From NCBI RefSeq assembly GCF_009665255.1, contig NZ_CP035686.1, forward strand, positions 2,490,001-2,554,000: DNA of 64,000 nt, given 5' to 3'. The first letter of the stretch is position 1, and each line of letters opens with the position of its first letter. Of the stretch, positions 35,096 through 42,706 are shown piece by piece. Under the pieces are notes generated by a model that ran no database searches, was not told where the DNA came from, and was given only the letters and a program-made list of their open reading frames with translations. This DNA comes from Vibrio metoecus (GTDB lineage: Bacteria > Pseudomonadota > Gammaproteobacteria > Enterobacterales > Vibrionaceae). Made by a program: the position numbers and the translations under genes.

Positions 35096-36475
35096 TTATA
35101 CCAAACGGGTTTTGCCGGTTAACAGCTCTTGCATCATCCCTTGTTTGATCTGGCGGGTTTTGTTTAAACGGTTTTCGAGAGATTGAACATCCTTATCCAT
35201 ATCTGAAAGGATTGTAGCAATCGCTATTTGTTCTTCTTTGGTCGGACATGGGATCAGTAAGCTTCCATACTCATTACCGTTAATTCCCGGCTGGCCGCTT
35301 CTCATGGAATTTACAGTTACCCAAGACCAATATTGTTCTGTTTTCAGATATTGAATAAGAAATTTTGGCTCTAAAATTGATTGTTCAGGTGAAATTTTAA
35401 TCAGAAACCCTGCGTATACTAAAATCCCGTCTTCGGCTCTGTAAAGATATGACTTACCAACACTTGCACCAGTTCGCGCTAATACAATATCGCCATCAGC
35501 TAATTGATACATACCTGAAAACGGGCTTTTAACACCGACTTTTTCACTAGGCTTAAAGTAACCATCCTCAGATATATCAGTAATTCGGATATAAACTGGC
35601 AAATTACCTTCCAATGGAACAGCCGCAGCATTTATTCCATATTTAGGATTTTCTCTAAGTAATTCTTTTAGAGGGCTAACACTCCAATCCTCTGGGATTT
35701 CGCCGAGTTCGCTGGGTTTGTAGCCTTTTTTGCTGCCGTCGGGGTGGTGGGCGAATTGTGGCAGGCGGGTGCGGCCGGTGAGCAGTTGTTGCATGGTCGC
35801 GGTTTTAATCGCCTGCTTTTTCGCAATCAGCTTTTCCAGTTCCTGAATTAACGCATCCACATCCGATAAGGCATTGGCTATGGCGATTTGTTCTGTAAGT
35901 GGCGGAAGCACTAGCAGAAATTTACGCTGTGCCAGAATCGGTACCTGATTTCGTGTTGACTGTGACATTACTGACGAGTACTGCTTCACAAAAAAATCAG
36001 ATGAGAAAAAATGATACAGGTAATGATTATTAATTTTTTCAGGATTGCATCGGTAATAAGTAGCAGTAGTGCTTAGAATAACAAAATCTAATGTTGTCTC
36101 AACTAATGCGACTGGACCAACTGTGGCGTTATGTGCAAATAGTACATCTCCATTACGTGCAATTCCTTTTTTGAATTTCTTTGCACGTTGCTCAGGTAAA
36201 TACTTACATCCCTTATAATCAATACGACCTGTACTGAAATCAGTTGCGCCAATATAAGGCACGCCATATGAGCTAAATTCATGGCTTTTAGGATAAAGCT
36301 CACCATGATTTCCATCCATTTGATCAAATATATGTTTGTTTGCTAGAGCGTTCTCAATACTTGCAAGCTCCCAATCAATTGGAATAGCTCCTAATTCTGT
36401 ATTTTTGAAAAGACTGCTTGAAGCATATAGTTGCTCATCAGAACTTATAAGCACAGTCGATAAATTGGTTGTCAT
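35096..36475 (-). CDS. hsdS: Type I restriction enzyme, specificity (S) subunit
   Basis: About 459 residues with two target-recognition halves. Each half ends in a conserved region: LPPLTEQIAIANALSDVDAL ... KKQAIKTATMQQLLTGRTRL near residue 200 and PTKEEQIAIATILSDMDKD ... KTRQIKQGMMQELLTGKTRL at the C terminus, which pack the two TRDs on HsdM. The ATG at 36475 overlaps the hsdM stop (ATGA), so translation is coupled. The recognition site cannot be read from the sequence. Confidence 0.95.
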   Translation of the reverse strand: MTTNLSTVLISSDEQLYASSSLFKNTELGAIPIDWELASIENALANKHIFDQMDGNHGELYPKSHEFSSYGVPYIGATDFSTGRIDYKGCKYLPEQRAKKFKKGIARNGDVLFAHNATVGPVALVETTLDFVILSTTATYYRCNPEKINNHYLYHFFSSDFFVKQYSSVMSQSTRNQVPILAQRKFLLVLPPLTEQIAIANALSDVDALIQELEKLIAKKQAIKTATMQQLLTGRTRLPQFAHHPDGSKKGYKPSELGEIPEDWSVSPLKELLRENPKYGINAAAVPLEGNLPVYIRITDISEDGYFKPSEKVGVKSPFSGMYQLADGDIVLARTGASVGKSYLYRAEDGILVYAGFLIKISPEQSILEPKFLIQYLKTEQYWSWVTVNSMRSGQPGINGNEYGSLLIPCPTKEEQIAIATILSDMDKDVQSLENRLNKTRQIKQGMMQELLTGKTRLV

Positions 36476-38928
36476 ACAGCCCACTCCAAACCCATTGCCT
36501 TCAAATGCTCAGCCACTTTGGCACTTAACACATCCACTGACTGACTAATCTGCGGCAATGGCTCGGCATAACGCTCTTCCAAATCCTTCACGCGGCTTGC
36601 CAGTTGCTGGCCCATGCGTTCAATTTCGGCCTGAATACTGGTTTGCAGCGTGGCTTGCCATTTATCTTGTACCAATAAGGTTTTCACCTCATTGGTTGTG
36701 AGCGTGGCGTAGCGTTTAAACACCAATAGGTCGAGTTTGTCTTGTTGTTCTTTGACAGCCTTCTTGCTGCTGCCTTCACTATCAAACATGCGCTGCAGGT
36801 GTTGCAGCGCTTTACGCTCGTCAGGGTCTGATGCGAGTTTTAACCGTGCTTTCACCGACGCTGCGGTGACTTTGTCTTTGTCGTTGAGCGCATCAGCGAG
36901 CAAGCCATCCTCGGTGCTGTGCTCTTCAATATAACTTTCCAGCTCCTGGCTGATGCTATCGAGCTCGCTTTGCAGGCGGTCGAGTTCAGCTTGTTCGGCG
37001 GCAAAAAAGCGTTTCACCAATAAGGCGGGTGGTAACAGTTCAGCTTTGTACTTGGCTTTACCGATGACTAAATCTGGTACCTCTTTGAGTTTCTCGCCTT
37101 TGGCAACCATAAGCTCACGCAGGACTTTGCCAGCGTCCCAGCCGTCTTGCACCAGCACATAGACATCGTCTTGCATGGTATCTTGCCAATAATCCATCAG
37201 CAGCTGGTAGACGTCGTATTTGCTTAAAAGAGGCACTTGGTCATAGGCTTCGAGCAACGCCTCGCTGATGCGGTCTATGAGTGCTTTGGGTGTTTCGCTG
37301 CCGTCGATGCAGTCTAACTGCATTTGCGCAAACCACGCCTGAAATGGTGCGTTGGCGCTTTGGGCGAACTGCTGGAACTCGGTGTGTTGCAAGATGGTTG
37401 GTTTGACGTCACGGGCGGCGACTTTGGCGTGCAAATAACCTGGGCGTGCCGGGGCGAATAAGCTATCGCGCAGGCTGGGTAATACTTGCCAGAAATCGCC
37501 CAGGGCGGCGACGTCACGCTCAGGGATACCACCGGCTAAATGGGCGGATAAATCGTGTAAGTCTTCTCCTTCGCTGCTATCGATGTAACGCGGGATATTC
37601 AGGTTGTAGTCGTTGCCGGCGATTTCTTTGAGCGAGACTAAACGGCTGTAGCCTTTGAGCTCCAGCTGTTTGGTAAAGACATCAACGATTTTATGAATGT
37701 CTTGCGCGCGCAGGCGGTTTTTATTGCCGTCTTTGGCAAAGCCTTTGCTGGCATCGACCATAAAGATACCGCCTTCGGTTTTGTCAAGGTCAAGCGGATC
37801 TTTCAGCATCCGGCTTGCGGCTGATTCTTTATCAATGACGATAATACAGGCGGGAATACCGGTGCCGTAAAACAGGTTGGCCGGCAGACCAATAATGCCT
37901 TTGATATAGCCTTGCTTGAGCAGGTTTTCGCGGATGCGCACTTCGGCATTGCCGCGGAATAACACACCGTGCGGCAGAATGACCGCGCCTTTGCCGGTGC
38001 TTTTTAAGCTTTTGATGATATGCAGCAAAAATGCGTAGTCGCCGTTTTTCTCGGGCGGCACGCCCCAGGCAAAGCGTTTAAATTCGTCGTGTTCAGCATT
38101 GATACCGCTGGTCCAGTTTTTATTGGAAAACGGCGGGTTGGCCACGGCAAAGTCGAAGGTTTTCAGCTCGCCGTTGGTGTCTTTCCATTCTGGCGCGGCC
38201 AGCGTGTTGCCCTTGGAGATTTTAGCGGTAACGTTGTCATGCAAAATCATGTTCATGCGCGCCAAGGCGCTAGTGGCGTTATCCATTTCCTGACCAAAAA
38301 TCGACAAGCCGCGTGGCGCTTCGTCGCTGGCTTTTAGAAGCAAAGAGCCTGAGCCACAGGTTGGGTCATACACGGTGCAGTCTTGCGAGGTGTGTTCGTT
38401 AATGCCCAGCACCTTGGAGAGGATTTTCGACACTTCAGACGGGGTATAAAACTGGCCTTTGGATTTGCCCGATTCGGTGGCGAAGTGGCGCATCAGGTAT
38501 TCATAGGCATCGCCTAACAAGTCATCGCCATCGGCGCGGTTGCCAGATAAATCTAAGCCTTCAAAAATACCGACCAGCTTGGTTAAGCGGTCGACCATTT
38601 CCTTACCTTTGCCGAGCTTGTCTTCGTCGTTAAAGTCGGCAATGTCGATGACGCTTTTTAAATCGTTTTCTTCGGCCAGTTTAGCGATGATTTTGTTTAA
38701 GCCTTCACCAATCTCGGTTTTACCCTTCAGCGACACCATGTCATCAAAGCTGGCGCCTGCTGGTACTTCAATCATCGCGTTTGGGTCATGCTTGGCTTTA
38801 TCCGACACATACTTCATAAACAGCATGGTCAGCACATAGTCTTTGTATTGCGATGCATCCATGCCGCCGCGCAGCTCATCACAGCTGGCCCACAAGGATG
38901 AATAGAGTTCAGTTTTTTTGATTGCCAT
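36472..38928 (-). CDS. hsdM: Type I restriction enzyme, methyltransferase (M) subunit, extended form
   Basis: About 818 residues from the ATG at 38928 (MAIKKTELYSSLW); the open frame continues to 39009 but adds an atypical N terminus. The HsdM_N domain is followed by the SAM motif YDPTCGSGSLLLKAS near residue 190 and the adenine methyltransferase motif FAVANPPFSNKNW near 262. It is over 300 residues longer than classic HsdM; the additional C-terminal part (about 500-818) has a coiled-coil stretch rich in Glu/Lys/Gln. It methylates adenine and forms M2S with HsdS. Confidence 0.94.
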   Translation of the reverse strand: MAIKKTELYSSLWASCDELRGGMDASQYKDYVLTMLFMKYVSDKAKHDPNAMIEVPAGASFDDMVSLKGKTEIGEGLNKIIAKLAEENDLKSVIDIADFNDEDKLGKGKEMVDRLTKLVGIFEGLDLSGNRADGDDLLGDAYEYLMRHFATESGKSKGQFYTPSEVSKILSKVLGINEHTSQDCTVYDPTCGSGSLLLKASDEAPRGLSIFGQEMDNATSALARMNMILHDNVTAKISKGNTLAAPEWKDTNGELKTFDFAVANPPFSNKNWTSGINAEHDEFKRFAWGVPPEKNGDYAFLLHIIKSLKSTGKGAVILPHGVLFRGNAEVRIRENLLKQGYIKGIIGLPANLFYGTGIPACIIVIDKESAASRMLKDPLDLDKTEGGIFMVDASKGFAKDGNKNRLRAQDIHKIVDVFTKQLELKGYSRLVSLKEIAGNDYNLNIPRYIDSSEGEDLHDLSAHLAGGIPERDVAALGDFWQVLPSLRDSLFAPARPGYLHAKVAARDVKPTILQHTEFQQFAQSANAPFQAWFAQMQLDCIDGSETPKALIDRISEALLEAYDQVPLLSKYDVYQLLMDYWQDTMQDDVYVLVQDGWDAGKVLRELMVAKGEKLKEVPDLVIGKAKYKAELLPPALLVKRFFAAEQAELDRLQSELDSISQELESYIEEHSTEDGLLADALNDKDKVTAASVKARLKLASDPDERKALQHLQRMFDSEGSSKKAVKEQQDKLDLLVFKRYATLTTNEVKTLLVQDKWQATLQTSIQAEIERMGQQLASRVKDLEERYAEPLPQISQSVDVLSAKVAEHLKAMGLEWAV

Positions 38929-39150
38929 GTGACTGTTGGATTCCCTTAAACAACGCCGGCCTGAGGAGTATTGATGTACCGCAGGCGTACAGAATGGGTT
39001 AATCGGCATACTTTACCAGCAAAGCTGAAACTGGCGAAGTGCTGGCAGGTGAAGGTGCTTGGTTAATCAACAAATTTAGAACAGAACTTGTTGATTTAGC
39101 TGAACTCAGCGCATTTCGATTGAGGGGAGCTTATCTGCTCTGTCATTTTA
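38929..39150. other. Region upstream of hsdM
   Basis: About 220 bp with the probable hsdM promoter. A plus-strand frame without an ATG runs through it, including TGEVLAGEGAWLIN, but nothing supports a gene. Confidence 0.4.
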
Positions 39151-39182
39151 GTTCACTGCCGTACAGGCAGCTTAGTTAGAAA
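39151..39182. CRISPR. Solitary type I-F-like CRISPR repeat
   Basis: On the plus strand this reads as a type I-F repeat (GTTCACTGCCGTACAGGCAG then CTTA) followed by TTAGAAA after a 4-bp TTAG duplication. On the minus strand it matches the I-F repeat known from Pseudomonas and related bacteria throughout, apart from the added CTAA. The CTGCC/GGCAG palindrome of the crRNA handle is intact. No second repeat follows within about 100 bp on either side and no cas gene is in the window. It overlaps the last codons of the Fic frame. Confidence 0.7.
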
Positions 39183-40060
39183 GTGAACCAAAGAGTCCCA
39201 ACATCGCTTGAATTTCTTCTCTGAGCATTTCCCCTTCTAGCACTTCTAGCAGTTGTTTAACTTGAGGGGTAACTTGGTGGGCATCTTGAGGGGTAGTCGC
39301 TTCTGTTTCTTGCAAAGCGTTCAAGATCATCTGCAACATAAAGGCAATGAACGGCTCTGAATCGGCTTTCAACGTACTGCGATTAATCGCATCATAGTAA
39401 GCCTGTTGATTATCATAGATAAAACTTTCAACAGGTAAGTGGGCAAAAAGAGGATTCCATTCGGACAATATCAGGGTCTGCCAAAGCCTGCCCATACGTC
39501 CATTTCCATCCGAGAATGGGTGAATGAATTCAAACTCATAATGAAACACACAACTGCGAATAAGCGGGTGGCTATTGTCATTGGCCAACCACTGAAATAA
39601 CTCACTCATCAGTTTTGGCACGCGCTCCGCAGGCGGGGCCATATGCAATACCTGTCCGTTCTTGAAAACACCAACAGCATCCATACGATAACGACCAATC
39701 ATAGACTGCAAGCCAATCATTAACACTTCGTGAGCTTGCAGCAAGTCAACTTCACGATGTGAAGAATGAATTCAACTCTTGGTAAACATTGATCGCATTC
39801 AGTGCTTCTTGAACCTGTTTTTTGGGCGCGAGTACCCGCTTACCATTCAGTAAGGCGGTGATCTGCTCTTGAGAAAGTTCATTCCCTTCAATAGCAAGTG
39901 AGCCTTGAATCGTTCTCACTCGGTTAACCTTGCGCAGCTTCAGCTCACGAGGTGAAGCACAATTGACAGACAGGCGCCCCAAGCATTCGCTGATTTGTGC
40001 CACCAGCGAAAGAATCTGATTAGTGATAGTGTAAGGTGGTTGGTAACTCATCAAACTCAC
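39172..40060 (-). pseudogene. Class II Fic-domain protein, frameshifted and 3'-truncated
   Basis: Two frames together encode one Fic protein. The first (to 39752) has the class II inhibitory helix GSLAIEGNELSQEQ. The second (from 39744) has the catalytic HPFSDGNGRMGRLW, which transfers AMP to a target hydroxyl. The frames can be joined by a single-base change between about 39755 and 39772, restoring INVYQELNSFF...REVDLLQAHEVLMIG. The C terminus stops early inside a CRISPR-like repeat, losing the usual winged-helix tail. The GTG at 40060 overlaps the integrase stop (GTGA); ATG 40051 is the alternative. A sequencing error is possible. Confidence 0.82.
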
Positions 40061-41292
40061 GCGGTTCTTTTGCTGGAAATAATCGACGTCACATTATTTG
40101 TTTTGTTCGTCATAATGTCTAAATGTTCGAGCCACATTGTGAGCGCTTCCCTTTTTTCAGGTAGATACTGGCTACGATTATAAATCGCCATTACGCCCCC
40201 CAAGCTGTGCCCTAAAAGTTGCTCGACAACATAAGGCGCAACACCAAGTTCATTAAGGCGCGTCGCGAGTGTTCGACGAATGTCATGTAATGTCCAAGCC
40301 TCTTCATGGCCTAAGCGCTGCCAGAAGAAGCGACCTTGTTGGCTCACTGTTTCAGGGCTTTTCTCTTCTCCCAAAATCAACGCTTCTTTATCACTGTCTG
40401 CTTTTAGTTGAAGCAACCAAGGCACCAGCTCATCAGGAATAGGGCGAATGATTTTTTCATCTGTTTTACTGTGCTCTTTTGGCACTGTCCAAAGCAACGT
40501 TTCAAAATCCCACTCTTTCCATTTTGATAAACGGACTTCTTGAGTGCGAGCACCAAACACAATCAGAAACTTAACCAAATGGCAGTAATAGGGAAGAAAC
40601 TTGTTCGGTGTCTGGACTGCATTCCATAAATCCGAGAGCTCTTGTGCTGTGAGCACTCGGTCTTTTTTGCGTTGCTTCTTGCCAACATCATTTACGGTAA
40701 GGTCATCTAAAACACGGCTGGTGGCATAGCGGCGAACTCGGCAGAAACGCAGCGCTTGTTTTGCATTTTGCAGCACATAACCTGCTGCGACAGGTGCTGG
40801 ACGCTGCTTACCAGCAATCCCCTTGCGAACGCGATCAAAACACTCAATCCAATGGTGCGTTTCCGTCTGTGCGAGTGGCAAAGCGCCAATATAGGGATAA
40901 ATATGTTTTTGAAATTGAGATCGATGTTTGTCAGCGTTAGCACGATTCGATTCTGCATATTCCACCAGCCAGTACTCTAGGGCATCTTGTACAGAAACAG
41001 GCTTAAGGGTTTCTTGTCGAATCACGGAACGTTGCAGTTTCGGGTCATGGCCTTCCGCCAACCATTCTCGACACTTTTGCGCTTCTTCGCGGGCTTTTAA
41101 CAACGATAAATCAGGATAGTCACCGAGATCGACACGTTTGCTTGCGCCGTTAATCTTATAGCGAAACTGCCAACGCACGTTTCCTTGTAAAGAGACCCTT
41201 GCACCCAATCCATCACCATCGGTCAAAGTGAACACTTTAAGGTGAGATTTATTTAAAACAGCCTTCAAATGCTTGTCGTAGAGTTTGCCCAT
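40057..41292 (-). CDS. Tyrosine integrase of the island (P4-like)
   Basis: About 411 residues, P4-type phage integrase with an N-terminal DUF4102-like arm-binding domain (FTLTDGDGLGARVSLQG ... KRVDLGDYPDLSLLKAREEA). The catalytic pentad is visible: Arg in IVFGARTQEVRLSKW, Lys in TDEKIIRP, HDIRRTLATR, GHSLGG, and the nucleophile Tyr in AIYNRSQYLPEKR. The frame opens at 41316, but the ATG at 41292 has AAGGAC at good spacing. It lies 187 bp from the right att core and is read away from it. It should catalyse insertion at, and excision from, the fis 3' end. Confidence 0.94.
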   Translation of the reverse strand: MGKLYDKHLKAVLNKSHLKVFTLTDGDGLGARVSLQGNVRWQFRYKINGASKRVDLGDYPDLSLLKAREEAQKCREWLAEGHDPKLQRSVIRQETLKPVSVQDALEYWLVEYAESNRANADKHRSQFQKHIYPYIGALPLAQTETHHWIECFDRVRKGIAGKQRPAPVAAGYVLQNAKQALRFCRVRRYATSRVLDDLTVNDVGKKQRKKDRVLTAQELSDLWNAVQTPNKFLPYYCHLVKFLIVFGARTQEVRLSKWKEWDFETLLWTVPKEHSKTDEKIIRPIPDELVPWLLQLKADSDKEALILGEEKSPETVSQQGRFFWQRLGHEEAWTLHDIRRTLATRLNELGVAPYVVEQLLGHSLGGVMAIYNRSQYLPEKREALTMWLEHLDIMTNKTNNVTSIISSKRTA

Positions 41293-41306
41293 AACGTCCT
41301 TTTCCT

Positions 41307-41348
41307 CGGGGTACATGGCTAGGTTCCATGTACCCCCACATGTACCCC
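41307..41348. promoter_or_regulatory. Right arm-type integrase sites (predicted)
   Basis: Two direct copies of CATGTACCCC at 41327 and 41339, 12 bp apart, and one inverted copy GGGGTACATG at 41308-41317. They overlap the start region of the integrase gene, so binding could also repress int. The left end carries the same doublet. Confidence 0.6.
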
Positions 41349-41478
41349 GAGATCATGATAAGACTAGAAACAAGAGAAGACAAACCAAAACAAAAATAAA
41401 TTTAACTAACTGAAATTTAAAATAAAAATACATAACAGAGAAACAAATGAAAACGAATAAAAACAGCAATTTAGTTTC

Positions 41479-41494
41479 TACGGCATGAACTAAT
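41479..41494 (+). other. attR core
   Basis: TACGGCATGAACTAAT, identical to the attL copy in the 3' end of fis; it is followed by native chromosome sequence containing the original fis terminator. Confidence 0.88.
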
Positions 41495-41510
41495 CTTCAT
41501 CGACGTTTTT

Positions 41511-41538
41511 AAGCCCTGACCTTGTCAGGGCTTTTTTA
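41511..41538 (+). terminator. Original fis terminator, displaced by the island
   Basis: Perfect AAGCCCTGAC / GTCAGGGCTT stem with a 3-nt loop and a T tract, 16 bp after the attR core. No plus-strand gene now lies directly before it, so it is a relict of the uninterrupted fis locus. Confidence 0.85.
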
Positions 41539-41592
41539 TTACCTTTTATTCACCACACACAATGGTTGTACCCATACCGTCACTTCTTCATA

Positions 41593-41608
41593 ATGTTACT
41601 CATAACAT
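41593..41608. promoter_or_regulatory. GntR operator (autoregulation)
   Basis: ATGTTACTCATAACAT, a palindrome matching the known GntR operator pattern (ATGTTACCCGTAACAT-like), 23 bp before the gntR start. Confidence 0.75.
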
Positions 41609-41630
41609 TTTATAAAAGACTCAATAACCT

Positions 41631-42629
41631 ATGACAAAAAAACAGCGCGCGACATTGCAAGATGTGGCGGATCAAGTTGGCGTAACAAAAATGACTGTGT
41701 CGCGTTATCTGAGAAGCCCGGATTCCGTGGCTGCGGCCACGCGGGAGAAGATAGCGCTCGCCGTTGAGGCTTTGGGATACATTGAAAATCGCGCCCCCGC
41801 GATGCTTTCTAAATCGTCCAGTAAAGCGATTGGTATTTTACTTCCTTCCTTGTCGAACCAAATTTTTGCCTCTTTTGTGCAAGGGATTGAAGCGGTGACC
41901 AAAGCCAATGGCTATGAAACCCTACTCGCCCACTTTGGTTACGATGAGGAGGAAGAAGAGCGCAAAATTGCTTCGCTGCTCGCCTATCAAGTCGATGGCC
42001 TGATTCTCACCGAAAGTCATCACACTCAGCGCACTTTGCAGATGATTGCCAGCTCTGGCGTGCCTGTCGTCGAAACCATGGAGCTGCCTACTAACCCGAT
42101 TGATATGGCCGTAGGCATGGATCACATCGAAGCCTCATATCAAGCGGTGAAAAAAATTATCGCGGCGGGTAAACGTTCGATTGCCTATTTCGGTGCACGG
42201 CTTGATACCCGCACCAAACTGCGTATGCAGGGCTATGACCAAGCGATGCAAGAAGCCGGGCTGCCTATCAAGCACGTGCTGACTGGCTCACACTCCAGTT
42301 TCTCTCTCGCCGCTCAGTTGCTTGATGAAGCCTTCGCGCGTTACCCCGATCTGGATGGTGTGTTCTGCACCAACGATGACATCGCGATTGGCACTCTACT
42401 GGTGGCGCAGCAGCGTGGGATTCGGGTACCAGAACAGCTTTCAGTGATTGGCTATAACGCGCTAGACATCGGCCGCACCATCACACCAAAGCTGACTAGT
42501 GTTGATACACCACGTTATGCGATTGGTGAAAAAAGCGCTGAGCTACTGATTGCCGCACTCAAAGGTGAACGCGCGGAAAATCATGTGATGGATATGGGCT
42601 ATCGTTTTACTGCGGGTGAAAGTGTGTAA
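41631..42629 (+). CDS. gntR: Gluconate-responsive LacI-family repressor GntR
   Basis: A 332-residue LacI-family repressor: the N-terminal HTH is TLQDVADQVGVTKMTVSRYL followed by the hinge, and the periplasmic-binding-like effector domain spans about 60-330. It represses the gluconate uptake and Entner-Doudoroff genes until gluconate binds. Operator-like palindromes lie ahead of this gene and between gntK and the permease. It is convergent with edd. Before the island integrated, it would have lain just after fis. Confidence 0.95.
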   Translation: MTKKQRATLQDVADQVGVTKMTVSRYLRSPDSVAAATREKIALAVEALGYIENRAPAMLSKSSSKAIGILLPSLSNQIFASFVQGIEAVTKANGYETLLAHFGYDEEEEERKIASLLAYQVDGLILTESHHTQRTLQMIASSGVPVVETMELPTNPIDMAVGMDHIEASYQAVKKIIAAGKRSIAYFGARLDTRTKLRMQGYDQAMQEAGLPIKHVLTGSHSSFSLAAQLLDEAFARYPDLDGVFCTNDDIAIGTLLVAQQRGIRVPEQLSVIGYNALDIGRTITPKLTSVDTPRYAIGEKSAELLIAALKGERAENHVMDMGYRFTAGESV

Positions 42630-42654
42630 CACCAGCACTCCACAAAGGATAAAG

Positions 42655-42688
42655 ATGAAAAAGGCGGTATACACCGCCTTTTTTTGAT
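42655..42688. terminator. Bidirectional terminator between gntR and edd
   Basis: AAAAAGGCGGT / ACCGCCTTTTT stem with an ATAC-type loop, and T tracts on both strands. Confidence 0.85.
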
Positions 42689-42706
42689 GCTTCAACTTAC
42701 CCAAGG

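Larger units (their letters stand above)
22102..41494. mobile_element. Integrative genomic island inserted at the 3' end of fis
   Basis: The island is defined by a perfect 16-bp direct repeat, TACGGCATGAACTAAT, at 22102-22117 and 41479-41494, one in the fis 3' end and one just before the native fis terminator. A tyrosine integrase lies next to the right end, transcribed inwards from it. Paired ATGTACCCC sites occur near both ends. Contents are a left control/replication module, an IS3-family insertion and a defence cargo. Removing 22102-41478 would restore a normal fis-terminator-gntR arrangement. The boundaries are seen directly; mobility today is inference. Confidence 0.93.

Noticed and set aside
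38929..39009. N-terminal extension of hsdM
   Set aside because: The additional 27 residues are Cys/Arg/Ser-rich and unlike HsdM; the ATG at 38928 gives the family N terminus.
39025..39178. Plus-strand open frame ahead of hsdM (TGEVLAGEGAWLIN...)
   Set aside because: No start codon, no recognisable family and it runs through the CRISPR-like repeat; probably chance.
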